64,000 nt of DNA from Siphonodentalium dalli (GCA_032622095.1 CP136069.1:109644278-109708277); one strand, 5' to 3'; positions 21,203 to 32,948 are shown, counted from the first letter of the stretch. Numbers and translations: made by a program. The notes: generated from the letters alone by a model not told the origin.

Positions 21203-21685
21203 TTAATATGTTTGCCAATAATTTACACATCCATGAATCGATCTGAAAACATTATGGTTCATTGTCAACATTTTTGACGAGTAATTGTCAATATTTAGAC
21301 ATTCCTGGAAGAAATTATCCCAACTGGCAGCCATTATTCTCTCCCATGTGTAGGGGCCATCTTCCTGAAATATATTGTCCAACAAGTCACTAAATATATA
21401 GGGAAAATGATCCCTATCGTAACTGTCCAATTTCCCTGTCAGCTCATTTAACAGCCACATGTTATAAGTTTCCAGCTGTTGAAGTATTCTTCTGGTGCAG
21501 TCACGTATTTCATCTAACTCTGATAAATAAAAGTTATTAGTGTCTGGGTAATGAAAGCCGTTTCTCAGAATGATATGCCTGACATAACTTTTCATCAAAT
21601 ATTTCGTAACTGCGCCAACTTCCATACTGTTCAATTTCTTGAGCTGTGTATCCATTATTATTTTTTCCCCTTCTACGTCAGACAT
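21203..21685 (-). CDS. Bcl-2-like protein in a Polinton-like block
   Basis: 160 residues without a signal peptide. Residues 24-42 form a possible first helix (VTKYLMKSYVRHIIL). Residues 57-82 form a BH3-like helix (LDEIRDCTRRILQQLETY). Residues 97-120 read IFSDLLDNIFQEDGPYTWER followed by IMAA, close to the BH1 signature (F-x-D-G-x-x-x-W-x-R-I-[VM]-A). No convincing BH2 or membrane tail follows, so it may be truncated or diverged. Bcl-2 proteins control mitochondrial apoptosis, and animal adintovirus-like elements are known to carry apoptosis regulators, which fits the neighbourhood. The gene lies upstream of the PC4-like gene in the same orientation and between inverted repeats. Function is inferred from pattern only. 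Confidence 0.45.
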   Translation of the reverse strand: MSDVEGEKIIMDTQLKKLNSMEVGAVTKYLMKSYVRHIILRNGFHYPDTNNFYLSELDEIRDCTRRILQQLETYNMWLLNELTGKLDSYDRDHFPYIFSDLLDNIFQEDGPYTWERIMAASWDNFFQECLNIDNYSSKMLTMNHNVFRSIHGCVNYWQTY

Positions 21686-21939
21686 AAAATGTCAGCAGTC
21701 CCTTTATTATGTTGAGCCAGCTAACCAATCAAAATGCATGATATTAACGTGTTCAATAGTCTGCCGGAGAAGCACCGTGTAGACAGGGAATCAACAGGTC
21801 TTGTCGGTAAGAGAGTCAGACGGGAAGTGAAGTACGTCTCGGATATTAAAACATAGTAATGCGATAGCGAACATCAAACGAGTCTGGGCACGCATATCTG
21901 TCAAACGATACAATAGCAGTCATTGGTCAATATATCCAC

Positions 21940-22081
21940 GGTGTCACACGTCAACAAATATTTGAATAATGGTTATGAAGATCGTGATGCATTGAAAATG
22001 TCAATATTAAAGTACAAACCGATGCTAGAAAAATTCATGGACGAAACAAATGACACTTCTGACGAAAGTGATGACAATTAG
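21940..22081 (+). CDS. Short acidic C-terminal frame, unassigned
   Basis: A + frame, open for about 45 codons without its own start, ends in KPMLEKFMDETNDTSDESDDN just before a tag at 22,079. The acidic tail and position next to the Polinton-like 3' block suggest the end of a truncated element gene. I cannot name it. Confidence 0.25.
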
Positions 22082-22162
22082 GACGAAAGTGACCAAACGC
22101 GGATATAATAAAAAAAAATGGTGACAATGGCCAAGATGGCAGCGACTCGGACCAGTCCATCA

Positions 22163-22290
22163 GACGCCGTCCATATAATTGTCTCCACAATTTTTTACTT
22201 GAAATAATTTTAATGTCATTGCTCTTACATAGATAATAAAGAGCGTTTATTCTTTACTTCTCTATCACGATGAAGTTATTGAGCATCGTG
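22163..22290 (+). repeat. Polinton-linked 3' block, related copy at 62,025-62,147
   Basis: The block shares tccat...ataattgtctccacaat, cattgctcttacat and aataaagagcgttt followed by attctttacttctctatc with 62,025-62,147 at roughly 85 percent identity. Both copies lie next to Polinton-type genes. The aataaa could be a polyadenylation signal. Confidence 0.7.
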
Positions 22291-22549
22291 TATCGCTATT
22301 CCACCAGAGGTCACATGTTAGACATTGTACACGTATATACATACGTAACATCAGAGCAAGAAGAGGGGAGAGGGAAAAAAGCAAATGTGCAAGAGGGGAG
22401 AGAGAAAAGAGCAAAAGAGCAAGAGAAGAGCAAAAAAGAGCAAAAAAGAGCAAGAGAAGAGAAAAAAGAGCAAGAGTCTCTTGCTCTTTTTTGCTCTTCT
22501 CTTGCTCTTTTCTGTGTTTTTATCAAGTGCGGCTGCGCCCATTACTGTG

Positions 22550-23260
22550 TATCCCTTCGATGAAGGGACCTGCTATCAGTGCCAAAGGCTCATTTCTTCT
22601 ATGACAATAAGCAGGATGCTGGTAGCCACATCCTTATAGGGATGCCCCCATACAATGTAGTACTTTTCAGTCCATGAAGGTTTCCAGACCAAGTCATCAG
22701 ACAGTGCTTGTCTGTTTTAAGTTTGTGTTTGGACTGATGATATATGATGACTGGAACACTGGTTGGACCGTATTGCCTTCCTGGAAGACTATGGTTATGT
22801 CTGCTGTTTACTGTCATACTGCCATTGTGCCAGTATGCTACTACGACACCTTCCCAGAAGGCAATGGCTGTGCGTGCCATTAAATTTATGCCATCACTAA
22901 TGGTACGTGTTATTAACTGGGCAGGCTGGCTGTGCCAGTACGCTACTACGACACCTTTGTAGGCCATGTAAGGCCATGGCTGTGCATGCCATTAAATTTA
23001 CGGTCGTATCATTGTAGCACTTCCCTTCGATGGAGGGAATTATACCATCACTGATGGTATCGTGGAATGCGATATTGACTTCCACCAATTTTTGACCGAT
23101 TCCTTCGTTGAAGGAAATTAGAGTCACTGCTGACCAGTATGTGTTATTAACTGGGCACTTTGACTGTGCTAACCATGGTACTGCCTTCCTTGAAAGCCAT
23201 TTACTGTTGTACTGGTACCATAGTAGCACTTCCCTTAAACTGTAAAGGAAATTATAGTAT
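22550..23260. repeat. Tandem and palindromic cttcnnngaag repeats
   Basis: A unit containing gctactacgacacctt, ggctgtgcgtgccattaaat and gtgttattaactgggca recurs with a spacing of about 106 bp (22,828 and 22,934). Short palindromes of the form ccttcnnngaagg occur near 22,555, 22,850, 23,030, 23,101 and again at 26,198 and 29,892. No gene. Confidence 0.55.
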
Positions 23261-23263
23261 CGC

Positions 23264-24603
23264 TTATGGTAGAACTCCTCCAGGATCCCAGGGCCATTTG
23301 CTAGATTGTCCCCTACTAGTATGTGATTTGCATCTTTCTGAGGACAGCTTATCGGGGTTCACATTTGCTTTCATGATCAATCCTTGGTCCTGCTCCTCCA
23401 CTGGAAAATATACAGAACTATCTACTGGAGTGCTAGTTCTCGTGTATTCACTGTAGTGTTCTTCTATCCCACTGGTGTTAGATGAAGCAACGATTGTTAA
23501 TGAGGCCGGTGTGCAATGTCGGCTGAACAAGTTTTCAGAGGAGATGCTGAATGTGGCAGGAGTACTGTCGTTCCTTTCAGTTTCGTCAGATTCAGTTTCT
23601 TTGACTATTATTCCCGTGCTGTATTGCATTACGGAATTTTCACCAAGGTAATTTATGGTCATTTCATCTTTGGAAGTGTCTGTATCACTGGGATGTCCTA
23701 GCTTAGCCAAGTGTTCCACTTGGTCCACTGGGAGAGGCAGAATTTCGTACCATGTGTATAATTCTCGTGAGTTTTCACCAGGTGAAGAGATACAGGTACA
23801 TGTACTTTCTGAACTACCAGTAATCTGTCCTCTTTTCTCATTCGAGCTAGTTTCTGTGTGGCATGACTGGCTACTGTCAAATAGATTCTGTTCAACGGAG
23901 GTAGGACTCATGGCTCCATTTGTGATGGATCCACCGTGACCCTCGATTGTGCTCTGCTCTTAATCTAGGATGTTGCCTCTCACCAATTGGTTTATGATGT
24001 CGCATGTGGGCATCGAAATGGTATTGCCAAGTAACTGTATATGTCTCCGTTCTAAATATGCCATAGTTTTTATTGGGGTTCTGCATGGACTGCTGGACTC
24101 ATTGAAGCATGTATCCCCTATATCGCCCTCACTGGATGGCGAGCTGATATGTTGGACGATAAGGTCACCACTGGAGCTCTGCTTCAATTCCTGACTTGGA
24201 GTGATCCGCTTATTTGCAGGCTTCCCCCTGATTGATCTTCCTGGAAGACCTGATTGCAATGAAGTCTCTTTGTGACAAAGTGGACTTGGTGGTAAGTATT
24301 CCTGCCCCTCGTCTATTTTATGAGGCGACCTTTGTCTTTTGAGAAAAGATGTGGAAGCATCATGCCTCTCTGCGAGGTGTGTGTCCTGGTCACCCCCTGA
24401 AAGTGACTGCTTTGGTTTTGTCCTCCATTTCTGTTCTGACCTTCCCGTGAAAGGTCACTTCTGGGCCCTTGCCCAAGACTGCCTTGAAACCCATCTTCCC
24501 CCGTCCCGTTCAATGGGCCTCGATCTTCTTGGGTCACCCCTAGGCCTCTGGGCGTGACCCTTGTTTGTTTAAATCTTGGAGTGCCCCAACCCTCGACAGC
24601 CAT
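23264..24603 (-). pseudogene. Decayed 3' part of the Gypsy gag region, unassigned frames
   Basis: Three minus-strand frames (24,313-24,603; 23,960-24,259; 23,264-23,911) follow gag in the same orientation with frame changes. They are Ser/Thr/Gln/Gly-rich and show no CCHC knuckle, protease DTG or reverse-transcriptase motif. Codon use suggests former coding sequence, and position fits the gag-pol junction of an LTR element whose pol is gone. The product is not identified. Confidence 0.35.
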
Positions 24604-25774
24604 CGATCCATCGTGGCCTCCAGGCGTTCCTCGAAGTCGGTCCGCGCCTGGTTGTTTTGTTCTTCGATATTTCTGAGTGCTGAGTCCATTGTCGCTTCGA
24701 ATTTCCTTAGACGTGAGTCGAATGTCAGTTTGACCCGGTCCTCCAGTTTTTCCATGTTTCTCATTTTCTGGGACAACGATTCCACTGCCTCTTCTAGTCT
24801 GCCCACTCGGTGGTCCTTATGGAACTTCTCGGTTGGCATGGGAGATCCGCTGGCAGTCGACGCCCGTTGATGATCGCCGTGCATCATTAGAACTCGTAAT
24901 GGCCTGTGATCTCCCCTGGGGGTATGTCTGCGGTCACCACTGGTGTCCCTCTGTCGTTGTTGGTGTACAGCCTTGGTCGCATAATGGTACCACTGGACGC
25001 CTGGCCTGCTGCCTTGTCCTGGAGCCCCAAGCAAAACTGGAGGAGCACTTGGCTGTCCATATAATCCCTTGGCAGGGTCCCATAGGCAGATAATCCCAAC
25101 GCAAGTATTCGATCAGCCCATTCGCTGTTGGACTCATCTGGTTGTTGAGATGCTTGCTGAAACCTAAGTTGAGAACTTTGCAGGAGCTCCTGGGATCCAA
25201 AGCTACGCTCCAACTTGCGCATAAGGTCCATTTTATCAATGGCTGGGTCCTGTGCTAGTAGGGTCCGGTATACTTCACCGGCTGCCCCCTCCAGAAACCA
25301 AACCAGGTTCTTCACCGTCTCGGGTGACTTCCATCGCTGGGCGTCGGCATGTAGCTCGAATTTCCTTTTGAATGTTGGCCAGCTGCCGGTGCCATCAAAT
25401 ATTAGATGTTTTGGTGCCCGGTTGTCTTGAGGCCTTGCTGCATGTGGGTCATCGGCTGGTGCTCGATCACGGGGTTTCTTCTGGTTGGTGGTCTGTTCCA
25501 ATATCAATCTTTCCAGTTGGTCTACTCTGTCTTGGAGCTTCCTATCCATACCAGATGACTGATCAGTGTTCTGTTTAGTTGGTGAGCCCAAGTCGATTGG
25601 ACTAGTTAGTGGGTCCTGTCTGATTCCTGGTCTCCCATCTGGGGTGCTATGTCGGCCATTTATGGCCCGGGAGATTCTGTCTTCATAATCATCTGGGGTC
25701 CCGGGCTCCTCCGACTCCACTTTAACACCAGGTGGCTCCGGAAGCGCAGTGATGTTGTGGGTATCTTCACACAT
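24540..25774 (-). pseudogene. Ty3/Gypsy-type gag
   Basis: The frame 25,774-24,887 (295 residues) has a disordered N-terminus with a short coiled coil (MDRKLQDRVDQLERLILEQ), then a capsid-like domain: LIFDGTGSWPTFKRKFELHA, NLVWFLEGAAGEVYR, DLMRKLERSFGSQEL, LQSSQLRFQQASQQPDESN, EWADRILALGLSAYGTLP and QVLLQFCLGLQDKAAG. This is the Retrotrans_gag order (F-D-G...W...F...L...L-x-G-x-A...L...F...L-x-x-R-x-Q). The frame shifts near 25,030 into a second coiled-coil segment (VGRLEEAVESLSQKM..., ending at 24,540). No zinc knuckle or pol follows, so the element is defective. I could not identify its LTRs. Confidence 0.75.
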
Positions 25775-25791
25775 AGCCCGATCATCGCACT

Positions 25792-26052
25792 CTATATCCT
25801 GTAGATGCGTTCAACGTCAACCGCGTCTCGCAGTTGTTCTGTAATTCTGAGGCCTGGCACGCATCGAATGTTCTCCGGTGTAATATTGCCCAGGGTGTGC
25901 CTATACCAGACAAGTAATGAAGCAGTCTTCTTTCCTACCCCCGGGATGTCCAGCAATGTCTTGTACGAGCATTGATTAATTTTTACTTTCGTCGGGTACA
26001 TGGTTGTGTGTTGAAATATACCGAAAAGTATAACGTTGAATTGCTCCTTCAC
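25792..26052 (-). pseudogene. Helix-hairpin-helix N-terminal region upstream of gag
   Basis: The 86-residue minus-strand frame contains KTLLDIPGVGKKTASLLVWY, a helix-hairpin-helix motif (I-P-G-V-G-x-K-x-A), then GNITPENIRCVPGLR. I recall a comparable IPGVG segment ahead of gag in some invertebrate Gypsy elements. A one-base frame change about 20 bases before the gag ATG separates the two; read across it, they would form one protein. It probably served as a nucleic-acid-binding N-terminus. Confidence 0.5.
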
Positions 26053-26537
26053 AAAAGATGCAATATGTGAAAATGTGTCAAATTTCCTTCACTGAATGAA
26101 ATAATTCACAGCTAATGCCTTTGTTAAAGCTGGTGTCGCTTTAATAAAAGCGTTGAGTGGGAGATGTCCCTTTAATTTCTGGACAATGACTAATTTCCTT
26201 CGCGAAAGGAAACGTGAAATTGAGTTTAATGAAATATGATGTATGTGAAAGTGAAGTGTCACTTTAATGAAATGTAAATGACCTGTGTGAACATGAAGTA
26301 TGACTTTAATGAAATATGAATGAACTGACGTGTGAATGTGAAATATGACTTTAATGAAATATGAATATGATGTACCATATGAAATTGAGGTGTCACTTTA
26401 ATGAAATGTAACTGACGTGTGTGAACGTGAAATATGTTATGAAATTATGTGTATGAACATGAAGTCTCACTTTAATGAATTGTGGATGAATTGACGTGTG
26501 TCAACTTGAAGTGTGACTTTAATGGATTGACAATGAC
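26053..26537. repeat. Imperfect minisatellite upstream of gag
   Basis: The phrase gtgtgaacatgaagt(a/g)t-gactttaatgaaatatgaat recurs about eight times at 50-60 bp spacing with drift. It may be the 5' untranslated or LTR part of the Gypsy relic. The continuation resumes after the foldback, at 29,878. Confidence 0.65.
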
Positions 26538-29500
26538 GGGTCCTACTAAAACCCGACCGCACCCGACCGCACCCGACCGCACCCGACCGGACCGCCCCCA
26601 GGAGTCCGAGCGAGATGGGGTTTGCACTATCGTGTAGAATGGACCCGAATGTACCAAAGTTCCAATCCCCAAGTCGATAGCTCGAGCGGACACGGCACTG
26701 TTAACCCCTGAATGGCGGCAGTTTCCGCCAGGTACGGGAAATCCAAACAGACGCCGACCGCACCTCCCCTGACTGCCTGACCACGGAAATGGACATTATA
26801 TCATGAAGTGAATACCCATATGCATCCATGGGCGATCGGACAATTCGCTACCTGCAGCGGAAGTGTATAAATTAACCCATGCGCTGCTGCCGAATTCGCT
26901 ATAAATGTACGCAAAAACGCCGAAATTAACACCCGCCGACCGGACCGCCCCTAGGGGTCCGAGCGAGATAGGGTTTGCACTATCGTGTAGAATGAACCCG
27001 AATGTACCAAAGTTCCAATCCCCAAGTCGATAGCTCGAGCGAACACGGCACTGTTAACCCCTGACTGGCGGCCGTTTCCGCCAAGTACGGGAAATCCAAA
27101 AAGGCGCCGACCGCACCTCCCCTGACTGCCTGACCACGGAAATGGACATTATATCATGAAGTGAATACCCATATGCATCCATGGGCGATCGGACAAGTCG
27201 CTAGCTGCAGCGGAAGTGAATAAATTAACCCATACGTTGCTGCCGAATTCGCTATAAATGTACGCAAAAACGCCGAAATTAACACCCTCCAACCGGACCG
27301 CCCTAGGGGTGTGAGCAAGATGGGGTTTGCACTATCGTGTAGAATGGACCCGAATGTACCAAAGTTCCAATCCCCAAGTCGATAGCTCGAGCGGACACGG
27401 CACTGTTAAAGACACGGTTGGCCTTGGCGGTGGGTATCCTGTGAAAATATCTCAACCCGTTAAAAACCGCCACAAACAGAAAGAACGTCAAAATGTAGAT
27501 AGACTTTGTCTGTATACAAATAAGAAATATCGCATAAACAGTATGTTATGGTCATATGTTTGACCATTGTTATCTAAACAAAAGCATAAAAAGTTACTTT
27601 TCTGGTGTTTGTTTATATTATGATGGTAAACATAAAGAGCGTTCTTTGTTGGTGAATACTTGATATGGAACTAATAAAGAGCGTTTGTGTCATTTGTGTG
27701 TGATTAGCCAGTAGCATTGTGCTATCTTCTGTAACACAATCAGGCTCTTGCTTAGGTAAAATATAGTAGGTCTTTATGATAACATGCTGTTTACGCGATG
27801 GTCATGGTATGAACGGAACTGTATGCGTTTTAATGTTTTTCTGTTTACGGTGTTTGGAACAAATATGAATATTATCGACAATTAAGGCCGCACTTGCCTT
27901 TAACCCGTACCTGGCGGAAACGGCCGCCAGTCAGGGGTTAACAGTGCCGTGTCCAGTCGAGCTATCGACTTGGGGATAGGAACTTTGGTACATTCGGATC
28001 CATTCTACACGATAGTGCAAACCCCATCCCGCTCGGACCCCTAGGGGCGGTCCGGTCGGCTGGTGTTAATTTCGGCGTTTTTGCGTACATTTATAGCGAA
28101 TTTGGCAGCAGCGTATGGGTCAATGTATTCACTTCCGCTGCAGCTAGCGACTTGTCCGATCGCCCATGGATGCATATGGGTATTCACTTCATGATATAAT
28201 GTCCATTTCCGTGGTCAGGAAGTCAGGGGAGGTGCGGTCGGCGCCTTTTTGGATTTCCCGTACCTGGCGGAAACGGCCGCCAGTCAGGGGTTAACAGTGT
28301 CGTGTCCGCTCGAGCTATCGACTTGGGGATTGGAACTTTGGTACATTCGGGTCCATTCTACACGATAGTGCAAACCCCATCTCGCTCGGACCCCTAGGGG
28401 CGGTCCGGTCGGCGGGTGTTAATTTCGGCGTTTTTGCGTACATTTATAGCGAATTTGGCAGCAGCGTATGGGTTAATGTATTCACTTCCGCTGCAGCTAG
28501 CGACTTGTCCGATCGCCCATGGATGCATATGGGTATTCACTTCATGATATACTGTCCATTTCTGTGGTCAGGCAGTCAGGGGAGGTGCGGTCGGCGCCTT
28601 TTTGGATTTCCCGTACCTGGCGGAAACGGCCGCCAGTCAGGGGTTAACAGTGCCGTGTCCGCTCGAGCTATCGACTTGGGGATTGGAACTTTGGTACATT
28701 CGGGTCCATTCTACACGATAGTGCAAACCCCATCTCGCTCGGGCCCCTAGGGGCGGTCCGGTCGGCGGGTGTTAATTTCGGCGTTTTTGCGTACATTTAT
28801 AGCCAATTTGGCAGCAGCGTATGGGTTAATTTATTCACTTCCGCTGCACCTAGCGACTTGTCCGATCGCCCATGGATGCATATGGGTATTCACTTCATGA
28901 TATAATGTCCATTTCCGTGGTCAGGCAGTCAGGGGATGTGCGGTCGGCGCCTTTTTGGATTTCCCGTACCCGGTGGAAACGGCCGCCAGTCAGGGGTTAA
29001 CAGTGCCGTGTACGCTCGAGCTATCGACTTTGGGATTGGAACTTTGGTACATTCGGGTCCATTCTACACGATAGTGCAAACCCCATCTTGCTCACACCCC
29101 TAGGGGCGGTCCGGTCGGCGGGTGTTAATTTCGGCGTTTTTGCGTACATTTATAGCCAATTTGGCAGCAGCGTATGGGTTAATTTATTCACTTCCGCTGC
29201 AGCTAGCGACTTGTCCGATCGCCCATGGATGCATATGGGTATTCATTTCATGATATAATGTCCATTTCCGTGGTCAGGCAGTCAGGGGATGTGCGGTCGG
29301 CGCATTTTTGGATTTCCCGTACCTGGCGGAAACGGCCGCCAGTCAGGGGTTAACAATGCCGTGTCCGCTCGAGCTATCGACTTGGGGATTGGAACTTTGT
29401 TACATTCTAGTCCATTCTACACGACAGTGCAAACCCCATCTCGCTCGGTCCCCTAGGGGCGGTCCGGTCGGCGGGTGTTAATTTCGGCGTTTTTGCGTAT

Positions 29501-29877
29501 ATTTATAGCGAATTTGGCAGCAGCGTATGGGTTAATTTATTCACTTCCGCTGCAGCTAGCGACTTGTCCGATCGCCCATGGCTGCATATGGGTATTCACT
29601 TCATGATATAATGTCCATTTCCGTGGTCAGGCAGTCATGAGAGGTGCGCTCGGCGCCTTTTTGGATTTCCCGTACCTGGTGGAAACGGCCGCAGTCAGGG
29701 GTTAACAGTGCCGTGTCCGCTCGAGCTATCGACTTGGGGATTGGAACTTTGGTACATTCGGGTCCATTCTACACGATAGTGCAAACCCCATCTCGCTCGA
29801 ACCCCTAGGGGCGGTCCGGTCGGGTGCGGTCGGGTCCGGTCGGGTGCGGTCGGGTGCGGTCGGGTTTTAGTAGGACC
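26538..29877. mobile_element. 3.3-kb MULE-type foldback with 9-bp TSD
   Basis: Perfect 9-bp repeats gacaatgac flank it (26,529-26,537; 29,878-29,886). Ends read ggtcctactaaaacccgacc and its complement, followed by cccgaccgca repeats. The left arm holds about 2.3 units and the right arm about 5.4 units of an inverted ~355-bp repeat, each containing gatagctcgagcggacac, ttaacccctga and ccatatgcatccatgg. A 480-bp unique centre (27,415-27,895) carries aataaagagcgttt at 27,673 and a variant at 27,632. There is no transposase. It interrupts the minisatellite upstream of the Gypsy gag. Confidence 0.85.
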
Positions 29878-29886
29878 GACAATGAC

Positions 29887-30433
29887 TGCAATTTCCTTCA
29901 CAGAAGGAAATCAATGTGGAATGCCAGTTTAATGTTGAAGTGCAACTTTGAGATGACTGTGGAAATGTTGATTGTTATGAAAATGAAACTTCCCTTTAAA
30001 GATTACAATGGGTACTGATTTATATCTTCACCAGAAGACAGACTATTCGTTTTGAGTGTGTTTTATTTACGCTGAACTTCAAGTGAAGTCCAATGAATGT
30101 ACTGGTTCTCTGTCCTGTCCTACGCTGCAATGTTATTGTTGACAGCTGATGTTACAACTTCCGGTTTGACCCGGTGACCTTTCGAGCTCTTCTGTGCCCG
30201 TCGGTGAAAATGGTCACCTCGAGGTGATTGCAGACTATAAAATGTTCACAAGTGCTCAGAAATTGGGTGAATCTTCCTCTGGGTCCAAAATCCTGTCCTT
30301 AAAGCACTTCTTCTCGTCCCCTCTGTATATATACGTATATATAAACGAAGTTTGGTCCGAAAACGGATTTTGCAGCCTCTGTAAACAGCCTCGCGCTAAA
30401 AATAGCCCTCGTCACAACTTTCACAAAAGTTGT
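29887..30433. other. No gene seen
   Basis: Continuation of the region interrupted by the foldback: tccttcacagaaggaaat, pyrimidine-rich tracts and a TA-rich stretch near 30,335. An ORF from 30,194 runs into the next foldback arm and is not a gene. Confidence 0.5.
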
Positions 30434-30441
30434 CGGAGAAA

Positions 30442-32044
30442 GGGACACACTATAAAGTGTATGCCGAGGCCGAGGCCGTCTCCAAATAAAAGGTGTAAAC
30501 GGGGTGTTATGTGGCGTTTGGTCAGTTGTTTCTCAATGGATATTAATGAAATTTGGTGTATATGTCCGGACTGGGACATGGAATACAATAACGTTTGAAT
30601 TGTTTTTAAATTCACAAATTTGTTGATTTTATTCAACTTTTTCGTTCTGAAACACACTATAAAGTGTAAACGACCGGCTCCAATTAAAAGGTGTAAGCGG
30701 ACTTGATGTCGCATTATCTTCTTTGTTTATAAATGGATATGACTGAAATTTAGTACACATGTCCGGGTTATGGCATGGAATACATTGACGTTTGAATCGT
30801 TTTTAAAATCACAAATTTGTTGATTTTATTAAATTTTTCGTTCTGTAAAGTGTAAGCGACCGGCTCCAATTAAAAGGTGTAAGCGGCTTATGTGCGTAGC
30901 GTTATAGGTAATCGGATTAACTAATTGGCGACTCTATACTATTGTGTTTTGGGGAATTTGAGGTTTTGGCGAAATAATAATTTAATTACATTTATTTTAA
31001 ATGATAACTTTATTTAATCATAATGCATATATAATAAACACATAAAATATAATAACAAACATGAGACATACATGAATATGTTAACAAAAGATATCAAACT
31101 TAATGAAGTTTATGAAGTGGGCCCATGTATCACATCTCTCATTGAGACGCCACGGAGTGGAGCTCCATAAAAACACAACAACAGAAACACAACATCGAAG
31201 AAAAAAAATAATAATAATATGCCTAGATAATTTTTTCACGATTCACTGATATTTCATCATCATAACATCACTTCCAACTGGGTTGTAGGGGAGGGGTTCC
31301 GCCCCTTCCAAATCGTCCCTGGGCCCAGTCCCAAACTCCCAATATATCAATATATCAATGGGTGACTCCGAAGAGCAGAGAAAGATTAACAAACGAATCC
31401 AGAAAAAAACTGAAGAAAAAATTCGTCCGCTTTCCCGACATCCGGTATCCTACTGACTTCGACACCTCCGACCTAATACATCTCTACCAGCCTGAGAACA
31501 AAGATCATAATATCGGAATCGTCGGATATAAGAGGAGAATTGAACGTATTCTGAGAGGTGCCATCCAGCACCGAACACGAAACTGTATGCCGTATGTTTG
31601 TTTTATTCTGTGAATTTAATGTCTTTATATTATTTTATGCGTTGTGATTAAATTTATTTTATCATGTATTTCACTTTCTAAATTATTATTTCCCCAAAAA
31701 CCTCAAATGATACAAAACACCAAAGACTAATAGTCTAGAGTCGTCAGTTAGTTAATCCGATTACCTATACCGCTAAGCACATAAGCCGCTTACACCTTTT
31801 AATTGGAGCCGGCCGTTTACACTGTATAGTGTGTTTCAGAACGAAAAAGTTGAATAAAATCAACAAATTTGTGAATTTAAAAACAATTCAAACGTTATTG
31901 TATTCCATGTCCCAGTCCGGACATATACACCAAATTTCATTAATATCCATTGAGAAACAACGGACCAAACGCCACATAACACCCCGTTTACACCTTTTCT
32001 TTGGAGCCGGCCTCGGCCTCGGCATACACTTTATAGTGTGTCCC
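30442..32044. mobile_element. Foldback element B, 8-bp TSD
   Basis: Perfect 8-bp repeats cggagaaa lie at 30,434-30,441 and 32,045-32,052. The ends gggacacactataaagtgta / tacactttatagtgtgtccc are exact complements, and the arms (about 30,442-30,990 and 31,690-32,044) contain the same stacked units as element A. The centre carries a lysine-rich ORF at 31,362-31,613 (83 residues) with no domain I recognise; an overlapping frame opens with MGDSEEQRKINKRIQ and ends after about 32 residues. The ends define a family also seen as a single end at 52,629. Confidence 0.85.
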
Positions 32045-32052
32045 CGGAGAAA

Positions 32053-32948
32053 AGTCCTCCAAAAGTCTGTTTTGCGACGACGCCAGTGAAGTAAACTTAC
32101 ACCCTATAAGGTGTAGACGTCCCCGCAAGTCGTCGTCGAGAGTGTCCGTCGATTGGTATCACTGGCCGGCTGATGCTGATGGATTTATATCGAGCAAGCT
32201 GGTCGTTGTGATCGGTGGTCGGCGTGGTAATTATCTCTCCGTCTTTTCCCGCGCATGCGCGCTATGTCAGGAATTCCCCAAAATCTACTACAGGGCAATT
32301 CCACGTGACTGACATTACATTCAAAGAACTTTTTCCAGATTCATTGTGGTGATACCAGCAACATGTATAAATATATAATATTATTTCTATATGTGATGTT
32401 GGCTTGTGCCAGGGTGCACCCAAAAATGTGCATTATTCTGAATTTGGTCAAGCGATGATAAAATGGCATCGTTCAATGTTAGCGTGACTGACATTACATG
32501 AAAATATCAAAGCACATTGCCAACTTGTTTTCAAATTAAATTTGTCTTAAATATACAGAAACTCATACGTTTTTCTTTGTTAAGTTTCGTGGTAGATATT
32601 TCAAGATAATGTAAAAGCAAAATTTAAGCTTAGAACTATAATAAAATATTTTTTGTTGTCTAGGAAATGACCGGAAGTTCTATCGGACGTGTCTTTTCAA
32701 GCCGCAAGATTTTTTCATAAAATCCTTCAAAATAACCTATTTTGATCATCCATCAAATTCAAAAAAGGGAAGTATGATACAAATTATATAATTTAAAACA
32801 TCTTCCTAATAAATTTAAAGAATTTGTGATGTTTTTTTATGACAATTTTTGTGTTTGAAAAATGAAACCGAAAATAACACATTTTGTTTTCAACTTCTTG
32901 GAAACGAAGAACGACTTTTTGTGAAAACATTCAACCAAGTATGAAGTA
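32053..32948. other. Non-coding region upstream of the retrotransposon ORFs
   Basis: It includes two copies of the 16-bp gtgactgacattacat motif (32,305 and 32,484), then AT-rich sequence that may be the retrotransposon 5' UTR from roughly 32,560. The exact 5' end cannot be placed. No gene. Confidence 0.45.

Larger units (their letters stand above)
21033..22500. repeat. Inverted purine/pyrimidine repeats flanking the Bcl-2-like gene
   Basis: A pyrimidine-rich block at about 21,033-21,113 (ttgctcttctcttgctc, cacatttgctttttcccc) recurs as its reverse complement at about 22,353-22,450 with small indels. The right copy continues into a self-complementary end near 22,440-22,510 (agagcaagag / tctcttgctct). 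Together they bracket the 1.2 kb that carries the Bcl-2-like gene. Many charged ORFs here are low-complexity artefacts. Confidence 0.75.

Noticed and set aside
20882-21277. ORFs with long Tyr-Ile repeats
   Set aside because: They read through the (TA)n microsatellite; only the last 35 residues of one frame were kept, at low confidence.
22265-22639. Lys/Glu-rich and Leu/Phe-rich ORFs
   Set aside because: Low-complexity purine/pyrimidine repeats translated in several frames.
22550-29905. Heat-shock-element-like nTTCnnGAAn arrays
   Set aside because: The ccttcnnngaagg palindromes have the wrong spacing and do not form the alternating 5-bp pattern.
22550-30180. LTR pair for the Gypsy relic
   Set aside because: I compared the repeats at 22.5-23.3 kb with those at 26.1-26.5 and 29.9-30.2 kb and found only short shared palindromes, not a direct repeat with tg...ca ends.
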